The notes beneath the pieces were generated by a model. It worked only from the letters and a program-made list of their open reading frames with translations. It was not told where the DNA came from and ran no database searches. From NCBI RefSeq assembly GCF_009720365.1, contig NZ_WBZD01000017.1, forward strand, positions 248,001 through 312,000: a DNA stretch of 64,000 bases, written 5' to 3'. Below are positions 51,448 to 59,692 of this stretch, piece by piece (position 1 is the first letter of the stretch; every line of letters begins with the position of its first letter). Made by a program: the position numbers and the translations under genes. The DNA comes from Catellatospora paridis (GTDB lineage Bacteria; Actinomycetota; Actinomycetes; Mycobacteriales; Micromonosporaceae).

Positions 51448-51945
51448 ATGTCGCCGGCCGAGTTCAACGCTCTGCCCGCCCCCGACGCCGAACGCGAGTT
51501 GCTGACCTGCAACGCGTCGAGTGCGTGGGCGCGGGCGGTGGCGGCCGCGCGGCCCTATACGGACCTTGCTGAGCTGCGCGAAGTCGCCGCCGGGGCGGTC
51601 GCGGCACTGTCCTGGCCGGACGTGCGGCAGGCGCTCGACGCCCACCCGCGCATCGGCGCGCGGGCCGCGGGCACGAGCCGCGAGGCGGCCTGGTCGCGGC
51701 GCGAGCAGTCCGGCGCCGCGTCCGCCGACGAGCAGACCGCGGCCGCGCTGGTCGAGGCCAACCGGGCGTACGAGGACCGTTTCGGCCACGTGTTCCTCAT
51801 CTTCGCCAGCGGCAAGTCGGCCGAGCAGATGCTCGCTGCGACCCGGCAGCGGCTGGCCAACGACGAGGCCGCCGAGCGCGACGTGGTACGCCGCGAGCTG
51901 ACGGCGATCACCTTGCTGCGCCTTGATCGGTTGTTCGGGTCGTGA
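51448..51945 (+). CDS. uraD: OHCU decarboxylase
   Basis: 165 residues from ATG 51448; TTG 51436 with a better-spaced G-rich stretch would add four. MSPAEFNALPAPDAERELL, LDAHPRIGARAAGTSREAAW (HPRIG with the catalytic His) and VEANRAYEDRFGHVFLIFASG then the C-terminal REL-x-AI-x-L-LRL are the UraD pattern. It decarboxylates 2-oxo-4-hydroxy-4-carboxy-5-ureidoimidazoline to S-allantoin, the third step after urate oxidase. First gene of the operon; followed by an NTGA-linked pair of mini reading frames. Confidence 0.92.
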   Translation: MSPAEFNALPAPDAERELLTCNASSAWARAVAAARPYTDLAELREVAAGAVAALSWPDVRQALDAHPRIGARAAGTSREAAWSRREQSGAASADEQTAAALVEANRAYEDRFGHVFLIFASGKSAEQMLAATRQRLANDEAAERDVVRRELTAITLLRLDRLFGS

Positions 51946-52028
51946 GCGAGAGCAGCGGGCGAACCATGTCGCAGGTTTTCTCATGCCGCCGACGAGCGCA
52001 ACGAGGAGAAGGCGTGAGCAAGCGATGA
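51942..52028 (+). CDS. Mini-ORF bridging uraD to uraH, first link
   Basis: 28 codons from a GTG that overlaps the uraD stop (GTGA at 51942-51945), ending in a TGA (52026-52028) that overlaps the next mini-ORF in an ATGA. Peptide has no recognised family and includes VFSCRRRAQRGEG. Probably a translation-coupling device rather than a functional peptide; see the matching chain at 62219-62337. Confidence 0.35.
   Translation: MSESSGRTMSQVFSCRRRAQRGEGVSKR
51982..52024 (+). repeat. Repeated intergenic element, copy A
   Basis: 43 nt starting CATGCCGCCGACGAGCGCA and carrying GAGGAGAAGG. It matches copy B (62231-62273) at 38 of 43 positions. The element is GAGCG/AGCGAG-rich, as in intergenic repeats recalled from Micromonosporaceae. 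Confidence 0.6.
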
Positions 52029-52048
52029 CGAGGGGATACGCGGGATGA
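52025..52048 (+). CDS. Mini-ORF bridging uraD to uraH, second link
   Basis: Seven codons (MTRGYAG) from ATG 52025, sharing ATGA with the end of the first link and with the start of uraH (52045). Contains GAGGGG upstream of the uraH ATG. Likely a coupling relay only. Confidence 0.25.
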   Translation: MTRGYAG

Positions 52049-52371
52049 CCCTGTCGACCCATGTGCTGGACACCTGCCGCGGCGAGCCCGCTGCGGACGT
52101 GCAGGTGACGTTGCAGCGGCTGGGGCAGTACGGCTGGGTCACGATCGCGACCGGGACCACGAACACCGACGGGCGGCTCGCCGACTGGGTGCCGGCCGAG
52201 CAGTGGCTGGTGGGCCGGTACGGGCTGCGCTTCGACGTCGCCGCATACCAGGGGCTCGGCAGCTTCTTCCCCGAGGTGACCGTGGTCTTCGACGTCACCG
52301 ACACCGACCGGCACCTGCACGTGCCACTGCTGCTGAGCAAGTTCGGCTACACCACCTACCGGGGGTCCTGA
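52045..52371 (+). CDS. uraH: 5-hydroxyisourate hydrolase
   Basis: 108 residues. LSTHVLDTCRGEPAADV opens the transthyretin-like fold with its catalytic His; the middle RYGLRFDVAAYQGLGSFFPE and the C-terminal YTTYRGS tetrapeptide (YRGS) are the family hallmarks. It hydrolyses 5-hydroxyisourate to OHCU, the step between urate oxidase and UraD. Its stop overlaps the urate oxidase start (TGATG). Confidence 0.96.
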   Translation: MTLSTHVLDTCRGEPAADVQVTLQRLGQYGWVTIATGTTNTDGRLADWVPAEQWLVGRYGLRFDVAAYQGLGSFFPEVTVVFDVTDTDRHLHVPLLLSKFGYTTYRGS

Positions 52372-53237
52372 TGACGATCCGACTGGGACCCAACCGCTAC
52401 GGCAAGGCCGAGTGCCGCCTGGTCACCGTGGTCCGCGACGGCGAGCGCCACGAGCTGACCGACCTCAACGTCAGCACCCGGCTCGCGGGCCGCCTCGACG
52501 CCACACATCTGACCGGCAACAACGCCGACGTGCTGCCGACCGACACGCAGAAGAACACGGTGTACGCGTTCGCCCGGGACGGCTTCGCGAGCATCGAGCA
52601 GTTCGGCCTGCGCCTGGCCCGCCACTTCGTCGCCGAGCAGGACGCGATCGAGCTGGCCCAGGTGCACGTGGAGTCGTACGGCTGGCGGCGTCTGGGTGGC
52701 CACTCGTTCGCCCGCGCCGGGGACGAGGTGCGCACCGCGACGGTTACCGCGACCGCGGCGCAGGCTTGGGTCGTGGGCGGGCTGCACGGGCTGACGTTGC
52801 TGAACACGACGGGCTCGATGTTCAAGGGCTTCCCGCGGGACCGGTACACCACGCTGCCGGAGGCCGAGGACCGCATCCTGGCCACGGCCGTCGACGCCCG
52901 CTGGCGTTTCGCCTCGGCCGAGGTGGACTGGAACGCCGCGTTCGAGGCGGTCCGGGACGGGCTGGTGGGCGCGTTCGTCGACACGTACAGCCGCTCGCTG
53001 CAGCAGACCCTGTATGCGATGGGGGAGCGGGTGCTCCAGCAGGTGCCCGAGGTGGCCGAGGTGCGGCTGGCGCTGCCGAACCGGCACCACTTCCTGGTCG
53101 ACCTGTCCCCGTTCGGGCTGGACAATCCCGACGCGGTGTACTTCGCGGCCGACCGCCCGTACGGCCTGATCGAGGGCACGGTGCTGCGGGACGACGCGCC
53201 CTCTCCGGGGCCGGCGTGGGACCTGGGGGTGGCCTGA
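52371..53237 (+). CDS. pucL: Factor-independent urate oxidase
   Basis: 288 residues. NRYGKAECRLV near the N-terminus, LPTDTQKNTVYAFAR with the conserved Thr (ThDTxKNTVY), and NRHHFLVDLSPFGLDNPDAVYFAADRPYG near the C-terminus are the uricase signatures; it needs no cofactor. Oxidises urate with O2 to 5-hydroxyisourate and H2O2. Start and stop both overlap neighbouring genes in TGATG. Confidence 0.96.
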   Translation: MTIRLGPNRYGKAECRLVTVVRDGERHELTDLNVSTRLAGRLDATHLTGNNADVLPTDTQKNTVYAFARDGFASIEQFGLRLARHFVAEQDAIELAQVHVESYGWRRLGGHSFARAGDEVRTATVTATAAQAWVVGGLHGLTLLNTTGSMFKGFPRDRYTTLPEAEDRILATAVDARWRFASAEVDWNAAFEAVRDGLVGAFVDTYSRSLQQTLYAMGERVLQQVPEVAEVRLALPNRHHFLVDLSPFGLDNPDAVYFAADRPYGLIEGTVLRDDAPSPGPAWDLGVA

Positions 53238-54088
53238 TGGACTTCATCACCCCGTCGACCTGGGCCGACGCCCTGGCGATCAGGGCCGACCGGCCGGACG
53301 CGGTGCCGCTCGCCGGCGGCACCGACGTGATGGTCGAGCTGAACTTCCACCGGCGGCGGCCGGGCGTGCTGCTCGACCTGACCCGCATCGGCGACCTGAC
53401 CACCTGGGCACAGGATGGTGAGCTGCTGCGCGTCGGCGCGGGCGTCTCGTACACCCGGCTCATCGAGGAGCTGGGCGACCGGCTGCCGGGGCTGGCCATG
53501 GCCGCGCGCACGGTCGGTTCGCCGCAGATCCGCAACCGGGGCACGCTCGGCGGCAACCTGGGCTCGGCGTCACCCGCCGGGGACGGACACCCGCCGCTGC
53601 TGGCCGCCGACGCGCAGGTGGAGCTGGCGTCGGTGCGCGGCACCCGGCTGGTGCCGATCGGCGAGTTCTTCACCGGGCCCAAACACAGCGTGCTCGCCCC
53701 GGACGAGCTGATCGCCGCGGTGTGGGTGCGGCCCGCCGACGGTCCGGAGCAGTTCTCGAAGATCGGCACCCGCAACGCGATGGTGATCGCGGTCAGCTCG
53801 TTCGCCCTCGCGCTGCACCCCGGCCGCCGCGCGGTCGGCACCGGCATCGGCTCGGCCGCGCCCACCCCGCGCCGGGCCGCCGAGGCGGAGCTGTTCGCCG
53901 CCGGGCAGCTGCCCTGGGACACCCTCGCCGCGCTCGACCCCGACGTGGCGCGGCGCTTCGGCGAGCTGGTCGCCGCGTCCGCCGCCCCGATCGACGACGT
54001 GCGCGGCACGGCCGCGTACCGCCGCCACGCGCTGGCCGTCCTGGCTCAGCGCACCCTGACCTGGGCCTGGAGGGACCTATGCGGGTGA
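53237..54088 (+). CDS. Xanthine dehydrogenase FAD-binding subunit
   Basis: 283 residues. PLAGGTDVMVELNFHRRRPG is the first FAD-contact loop (GGTD), and TVGSPQIRNRGTLGGNLGSASPAGD the second, typical of the FAD subunit of molybdenum hydroxylases. The C-terminal CO-dehydrogenase flavoprotein-like domain follows. Passes electrons from the iron-sulfur subunit to NAD. The gene ends 10 nt inside the iron-sulfur subunit gene. Confidence 0.93.
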   Translation: MDFITPSTWADALAIRADRPDAVPLAGGTDVMVELNFHRRRPGVLLDLTRIGDLTTWAQDGELLRVGAGVSYTRLIEELGDRLPGLAMAARTVGSPQIRNRGTLGGNLGSASPAGDGHPPLLAADAQVELASVRGTRLVPIGEFFTGPKHSVLAPDELIAAVWVRPADGPEQFSKIGTRNAMVIAVSSFALALHPGRRAVGTGIGSAAPTPRRAAEAELFAAGQLPWDTLAALDPDVARRFGELVAASAAPIDDVRGTAAYRRHALAVLAQRTLTWAWRDLCG

Positions 54089-54555
54089 CCTGCACGGTCA
54101 ACGGAACTACCCGGACCGCCGACGACGTGTGGCCGGGTGAGAGCCTGCTCTACGTGCTGCGTGAGCGGCTCGGCCTGCCTGGCAGCAAGAACGCCTGCGA
54201 GCAGGGCGAATGCGGTTCGTGCACGGTGTACCTGGACGGGACCGCGGTCTGCGCCTGCCTGGTCGCCGCGGGCCAGGCCGCCGGGCGCGACGTGCGCACC
54301 GTGGAGGGCCTGGCCCCCGAGGGCGAGCTGGACCCGGTGCAGCGGGCGTTCCTGCAGACCGGCGCGGTCCAGTGCGGCTTCTGCACGCCGGGGCTGATCG
54401 TCTCGGTGCACGACCTGCTCGCCCGCGTGCCCAAGCCCACCGATCCGCAGATCCGCGAGGCCCTGGCCGGCAACCTGTGCCGCTGCACGGGCTACGAGAA
54501 GATCATGGATGCGGTACGCCTGGCCGCCTCCTCGGCCGGGACGGAGACGCGGTGA
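54079..54555 (+). CDS. Xanthine dehydrogenase iron-sulfur subunit
   Basis: 158 residues with two [2Fe-2S] clusters: plant-type C40-x4-C45-x2-C48 plus C58 (CEQGECGSC), and the alpha-helical cluster in CGFCTPG and CRCTGY near 100-137. It relays electrons from the molybdenum centre to FAD. Overlaps the FAD subunit gene by 10 nt and the deaminase start in a GTGA. Confidence 0.96.
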   Translation: MRVTCTVNGTTRTADDVWPGESLLYVLRERLGLPGSKNACEQGECGSCTVYLDGTAVCACLVAAGQAAGRDVRTVEGLAPEGELDPVQRAFLQTGAVQCGFCTPGLIVSVHDLLARVPKPTDPQIREALAGNLCRCTGYEKIMDAVRLAASSAGTETR

Positions 54556-55904
54556 GGACCGTCATCAACGGCTGTGCGATCGCGACCGTCGACGCGGCGG
54601 GCGCGGAATACCCGCGCGGGCATGTGGTGGTCGACGGCGACCGGATCACCGCGGTCGGCGGCGGGGACTTCGAGGGACCCGCTGACCAGGTCATCGACGG
54701 CCGGGGCTGCCTGGCCACGCCCGGCCTGGTCAACACCCACCACCACCTCTACCAGTGGGCCACCCGAGGGCTCGCCCAGCAGAGCAACCTGTTCGACTGG
54801 CTGGTCGAGCTGTATCCGGTGTGGGCCGGGCTCGACGACGAACTCGTGTACGTCACGACCACCGCGGGCCTGAGCGCGCTGGCGCTGTCGGGCTGCACCA
54901 CCGCCGCCGACCACCACTACGTCTTCCCGCGCGGCTCCGGTGACCTGATCGGGACCCAGGTCGAGGCGGCCGCGTCGGTCGGCGTACGGCTGCACGCCTG
55001 CCGCGGCTCGATGGACCTCGGCGTGTCGCAGGGCGGGCTGCCGCCGGACAACGTCGTCGAGTCGACCGACGCGGCGCTGGCCGCGACCGCCGCCGCGATC
55101 GAGCAGCACCACGACCCGTCGCCGTCGGCGATGGTGCGCGTCGCCGTCGCGCCGTGCTCGCCGTTCTCGGTCACCTCCGACCTGATGCGCGAGGCCGCGT
55201 CCCTGGCCCGCGCGCACGGTGTGCGGCTGCACACGCACCTGGCCGAGACGGTCGAGGAGGACGCATTCTGCCGCGACCGCTTCGGCTGCACCCCCGTGGA
55301 GTACGCGGAGAAGCTCGGCTGGCTCGGCGACGACGTGTGGCTGGCCCACGGGGTGCACCTCGACGACGCCGCGGTGGCCCGGCTCGGCGCGACCGGCACC
55401 GGCGTGGCGCACTGCCCCAGCTCGAACGCCCGCCTCGGCGCGGGCATCGCCCGGGTGCGCGACCTGCTCGACGCCGGCGCGCCGGTCGGCCTCGGCGTCG
55501 ACGGCGCGGCCTCGCAGGAGGCCGGTGAGCTGGGCCCGGAGCTGCGCCAGGCGATGCTCGCGGCGCGCCTGCGCGGCGGCCCGGCCGCGCTGACCGCCCG
55601 TGAGGCGCTCGCCCTGGCCACCACCGGCGGGGCCCGCTGCCTGGGCCGCGACGGCGAGCTGGGCATCCTGGAGCCGGGCCGGCTCGCGGACGTCGCACTG
55701 TGGCGGATCGACGGCCTCGGCCACGCCGGCATCGAGGACCCGGTCGCCGCCCTGGTCTTCGGCCCGCCCGCCCGCGTCGAAGCGCTGCTCGTCGGCGGCG
55801 ACGTCGTCGTCCGCGGCGGCCGCCTCGTGCACGCCGACGAGGAGTCCCTGGCCCGCGACCTGACCCGGGTCAGCCGCACCCTGCTCCGAAAGGCCGGCCG
55901 ATGA
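54552..55904 (+). CDS. 8-oxoguanine deaminase-like amidohydrolase
   Basis: 450 residues from GTG. LVNTHHHLYQWATRGLAQQ has the metal-binding HxH motif, THLAETVEEDAFC a further His/Glu, LAHGVHLDD the next His, and LGVDGAASQEAG the active-site Asp. This pattern is typical of 8-oxoguanine/guanine deaminase-type amidohydrolases that feed xanthine or urate into catabolism. It sits between the iron-sulfur and molybdenum subunits of xanthine dehydrogenase, joined by GTGA and ATGA. Confidence 0.88.
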   Translation: MRTVINGCAIATVDAAGAEYPRGHVVVDGDRITAVGGGDFEGPADQVIDGRGCLATPGLVNTHHHLYQWATRGLAQQSNLFDWLVELYPVWAGLDDELVYVTTTAGLSALALSGCTTAADHHYVFPRGSGDLIGTQVEAAASVGVRLHACRGSMDLGVSQGGLPPDNVVESTDAALAATAAAIEQHHDPSPSAMVRVAVAPCSPFSVTSDLMREAASLARAHGVRLHTHLAETVEEDAFCRDRFGCTPVEYAEKLGWLGDDVWLAHGVHLDDAAVARLGATGTGVAHCPSSNARLGAGIARVRDLLDAGAPVGLGVDGAASQEAGELGPELRQAMLAARLRGGPAALTAREALALATTGGARCLGRDGELGILEPGRLADVALWRIDGLGHAGIEDPVAALVFGPPARVEALLVGGDVVVRGGRLVHADEESLARDLTRVSRTLLRKAGR

Positions 55905-58171
55905 GCGCGACGGTGCACGTGGGGCTGGCGGCCACCGTGACGGGCGGGGTGGGGGCCTCCCCGCTGCGGCCCGACGGGCGGCTGAAGGTGACGGGGGAGT
56001 TCGCGTTCTCGTCCGACCTGTGGGCCGACGACATGCTCTGGGGCGCGACGCTGCGCAGCCCGCATCCGCGGGCGCGGATCACCGAGCTGGATCTCGGTCC
56101 GGCGCTGCGGATTCCGGGCGTGTACGCGGTGCTCACCCACGAGGACGTGCCCGGCCGGAGGCTCTACGGACTGGAGCACGTCGACCAGCCGGTGCTGGCC
56201 GCCGACGAGGTCCGCTACCAGGGCGAGCCGATCGTGGTCGTGGCCGCCGACCACCCGGAGACCGCGCGTCGCGCCGTCAAGGCGATCGGGATCGCCTACG
56301 ACGTGCTCGACCCGGTCACCGATCCCGAGGCGGCGCTGCACGCCGACCGCGCGCCCCGGGTGCACGCCGACCGGCCGAACCTGCTGCGCCACGTGCCGAT
56401 CCGCCGCGGCGACCCGCACGCCGCCGCCGCGGTCGTGGTGACCGGGGAGTACGAGGTCGGCATGCAGGACCAGGCCTTCCTCGGCCCCGAGTCGGGCCTG
56501 GCCGTGCCCGCCGACGACGGCGGCGTCGACCTCTACATCGCCACCCAGTGGCTGCACGTCGACCAGCAGCAGGTCGCCGCGTGCCTGGACCTGCCCGCCG
56601 ACAAGGTCCGGCTCACCCTGGCCGGGGTCGGCGGCGCGTTCGGCGCGCGGGAGGACCTGTCCATGCAGGTCCACGCCTGCCTGCTGGCGCTGCGCACGGG
56701 CCGCCCGGTGAAGATGGTGTACGGCCGTGAGGAGTCGTTCTTCGGCCACGTGCACCGGCACCCGGCCCGGCTGCGCTACGAGCACGGCGCGGACGCCGAC
56801 GGCCGCCTGGTCTACGTGAAGGCCCGCATCCTGCTCGACGGCGGCGCGTACGCGTCCAGTTCCGGCGCGGTCGTGGCCAACGCGGCGACGCTGGGCATCG
56901 GCCCCTACGACGTGCCGAACGTGGTGATGGACGCGTACGGGCTCTACACCAACAACCCGCCGTGCGGGGCGATGCGCGGCTTCGGCGCGGTGCAGGCGTG
57001 CTTCGCGTACGAGTCGCAGATGGACAAGCTCGCCGCGGCGCTGGGCCTCGACCCCGTGGAGGTGCGGGTCCGTAACGCCCTGCACACCGGCGACCGCATG
57101 CCGACCGGCCAGCTCGTCGAAGGTCCCGCCCCGGTCGCCGAGCTGCTCCGCCTGGTGCAGTCCAAGCCACCCGCCGGTGCGGCGGACTTCCCGCCCGGCG
57201 GCACCGCCAACACCACCCGCGGGGAGGGCGTGGTCCGCGGCGTCGGCTACGGCATCGGCATCAAGAACGTCTGCTTCTCCGAGGGCTTCGACGACTACGC
57301 CACCGCCCGCGTCCGCCTGGAACTGATCGGCGGCCGGCCCGCGGTGCTGGTGCACACCGCCGCCGCCGAGGTGGGCCAGGGCCTGGTCACCGTCCAGGCC
57401 CAGATCGTGCGCACCGAACTCGGCGTCGACCAGGTCACCATCGCCCCCGCCGACACCGCCGTCGGCAGCGCCGGCTCCTCCTCCGCCTCCCGCCAGACCT
57501 ACATGACCGGCGGCGCCGTCCGCGCCGCCTGCCAGGCCATCCGCACCCGCCTGCTGGACCGCCTCGACGGCCTCGCGGGCGAGCTGCGCCTGGTCGACGG
57601 GCAGGTGCGGGACGCCGACGGCGGGACCGTCGCCGACGTCGCGGAGCTGCTGGGCGACGAGGCGATCGAGGAGACGGTGCAGTGGCGGCACCGGCCGACC
57701 CATCCCCTCGACCCGGAGACGGGCCAGGGCGACGCGCACGTGCAGTACGCCTTCGCCGCGCACCGCGCCACCGTCGACGTCGACACCGAGCTCGGCCTGG
57801 TCAAAGTCGTCGAGATCGTCACCGCGCAGGACGTCGGCAAGGCCGTCAACCCGGCCGCGGTCACCGGCCAGATCCACGGCGGCACCGCCCAGGGACTCGG
57901 CCTGGCGCTGATGGAGGAGATCCAGCTCGTGGACGGGAAGGTGCGCAATCCCTCCTTCACCGACTATCTGCTCCCTACGATCATGGACATGCCGCCGATG
58001 ACAGTGGACGTGCTCGAACTGGCCGACCCGCACTCGCCCTACGGCCTGCGCGGGGTCGGCGAGCCGCCCACGATCTCGTCCACACCCGCCGTCGTCGCGG
58101 CGATCCGGGCGGCCACCGGGGCCGCGCTGACCAGGGTGCCGGTCCGGCCCGAACACATCGTGGGGGTATGA
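55901..58171 (+). CDS. Xanthine dehydrogenase molybdopterin-binding subunit
   Basis: 756 residues. RLKVTGEFAFSSDLW begins the subunit; AGVGGAFGAREDLSMQVHAC and GSAGSSSASRQTYMTGG line the molybdopterin site; GVGEPPTISSTPAVVAAI holds the catalytic Glu. Oxidises hypoxanthine and xanthine to urate. The start overlaps the deaminase stop (ATGA); the stop abuts the aceB GTG with no gap. Confidence 0.95.
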   Translation: MSATVHVGLAATVTGGVGASPLRPDGRLKVTGEFAFSSDLWADDMLWGATLRSPHPRARITELDLGPALRIPGVYAVLTHEDVPGRRLYGLEHVDQPVLAADEVRYQGEPIVVVAADHPETARRAVKAIGIAYDVLDPVTDPEAALHADRAPRVHADRPNLLRHVPIRRGDPHAAAAVVVTGEYEVGMQDQAFLGPESGLAVPADDGGVDLYIATQWLHVDQQQVAACLDLPADKVRLTLAGVGGAFGAREDLSMQVHACLLALRTGRPVKMVYGREESFFGHVHRHPARLRYEHGADADGRLVYVKARILLDGGAYASSSGAVVANAATLGIGPYDVPNVVMDAYGLYTNNPPCGAMRGFGAVQACFAYESQMDKLAAALGLDPVEVRVRNALHTGDRMPTGQLVEGPAPVAELLRLVQSKPPAGAADFPPGGTANTTRGEGVVRGVGYGIGIKNVCFSEGFDDYATARVRLELIGGRPAVLVHTAAAEVGQGLVTVQAQIVRTELGVDQVTIAPADTAVGSAGSSSASRQTYMTGGAVRAACQAIRTRLLDRLDGLAGELRLVDGQVRDADGGTVADVAELLGDEAIEETVQWRHRPTHPLDPETGQGDAHVQYAFAAHRATVDVDTELGLVKVVEIVTAQDVGKAVNPAAVTGQIHGGTAQGLGLALMEEIQLVDGKVRNPSFTDYLLPTIMDMPPMTVDVLELADPHSPYGLRGVGEPPTISSTPAVVAAIRAATGAALTRVPVRPEHIVGV

Positions 58172-59692
58172 GTGACCGAGATCCTGACGCCCGAGGCGGT
58201 CCAGTTCGTCACCGAGCTGCAGCACCGCTTCCGCCCCCGCCGCGACGAGCTGCTCGCGGCGCGCCGGGCCCGGCAGGCGGAGATCGACCGCACCGGCACG
58301 CTGGACTTCCTGCCGGAGACCGCGCAGATCCGCGAGAGCGAGTGGACCGTCGCGCCCGCCCCGGCCGACCTGGTCGACCGCCGGGTCGAGATCACCGGCC
58401 CGACCGACCGCAAGATGACCATCAACGCGCTGAACTCGGGCGCGAAGGTGTGGCTGGCCGACCTGGAGGACGCAAACACCCCGCACTGGGCGAACGTGAT
58501 CGGCGGCCAGCAGAGCCTGTACGAGGCGGTCCGCCGCACGATCAGCCTGCAGCAGGGCGACAAGCTGTACGCGCTGCACCCCGGCCCGCTGCCCACCATC
58601 GTGGTGCGGCCCCGCGGCTGGCACCTCGACGAGCGCCACTTCGAGGTCGACGGGGAGCCCGGCGTCGCCGCGCTGGTCGACTTCGGGCTGCACTTCTTCC
58701 ACAACGCCGCCGAGCTGCTGGCCCGGGGCAGCGGCCCGTACTTCTACCTGCCGAAGATGGAGAGCCACCTCGAAGCGAGGCTGTGGCAGGACGTGTTCAC
58801 GGCCGCGCAGGAGCTGCTGGGCATCCCGTACGGCAGCATCCGGGCCACCGTGCTCATCGAGACGATCACGGCCGCGTTCGAGATGGACGAGATCCTGTGG
58901 GAGTTGCGCGACCACGCCAGCGGCCTGAACGCGGGGCGCTGGGACTACCTGTTCAGCCTGATCAAGAAGTTCCGCGCGTTCCCGGCATACACGCTGCCCG
59001 ATCGCGGGCAGGTGACGATGGCCGCGCCGTTCCTGCGGGCATACGCGCAGCTGCTGGTCAAGACGTGTCACCGGCGTGGCGCGTACGCGATGGGGGGCAT
59101 GGCCGCCTTCATCCCGAACCGGCGCGACCCGGGTGTCACCGCGACGGCGCTGGCCAAGGTCCGCCAGGACAAGGAACGCGAGGCCGCCGACGGCTTCGAC
59201 GGCTCCTGGGTGGCGCACCCCGACCTGGTGCCGCTCTGCCTGGAGGTGTTCGAGCAGGCGCTGGGCGGGGCCCCGAACCAGCTCTCCCGCCAGCGCCCGG
59301 ACGTGCACGTCGACGCGCACGACCTGCTCGACGTGCGGACCACCGAGGGTGAGCCGACGATGGCGGGGGCCCGCGCCAACATCCACGTCGGTATCCGCTA
59401 CATCCAGTCGTGGCTCAACGGCAACGGCGCGGCGGCGATCGACAATCTGATGGAGGACGCCGCCACCGCCGAGATCTCCCGCTCCCAGCTGTGGCAGTGG
59501 CTGCACAACGGCGCGCTCCTCGACGGCGGCACCACCCCGGTCACCCGCGAGCTGCTGGAAGAGCTGATCGAGGGCGAGATGGCCGTGCTGGGGTCCGAAT
59601 ACGCCCCCGCCCGCAGGATCTTCGAGCAGGTCGCGCTCGCCGACGACTTCGTCGAGTTCCTGACCCTGCCGGCCGGGGAGCTGATCGACTGA
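58172..59692 (+). CDS. aceB: Malate synthase A
   Basis: 506 residues. [28 protein letters not shown] (Glu ligand in ADLEDA), [36 protein letters not shown] and [12 protein letters not shown] are the family motifs. It condenses glyoxylate with acetyl-CoA to malate. Within this operon its glyoxylate would come from ureidoglycolate rather than the isocitrate route. No isocitrate lyase is nearby. Confidence 0.95.
   Translation: MTEILTPEAVQFVTELQHRFRPRRDELLAARRARQAEIDRTGTLDFLPETAQIRESEWTVAPAPADLVDRRVEITGPTDRKMTINALNSGAKVWLADLEDANTPHWANVIGGQQSLYEAVRRTISLQQGDKLYALHPGPLPTIVVRPRGWHLDERHFEVDGEPGVAALVDFGLHFFHNAAELLARGSGPYFYLPKMESHLEARLWQDVFTAAQELLGIPYGSIRATVLIETITAAFEMDEILWELRDHASGLNAGRWDYLFSLIKKFRAFPAYTLPDRGQVTMAAPFLRAYAQLLVKTCHRRGAYAMGGMAAFIPNRRDPGVTATALAKVRQDKEREAADGFDGSWVAHPDLVPLCLEVFEQALGGAPNQLSRQRPDVHVDAHDLLDVRTTEGEPTMAGARANIHVGIRYIQSWLNGNGAAAIDNLMEDAATAEISRSQLWQWLHNGALLDGGTTPVTRELLEELIEGEMAVLGSEYAPARRIFEQVALADDFVEFLTLPAGELID

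Noticed and set aside
54917-59506. A 1529-codon open frame antiparallel to the ureide operon
   Set aside because: It crosses several well-supported genes on the other strand and has no recognisable domain; high GC leaves few stops.
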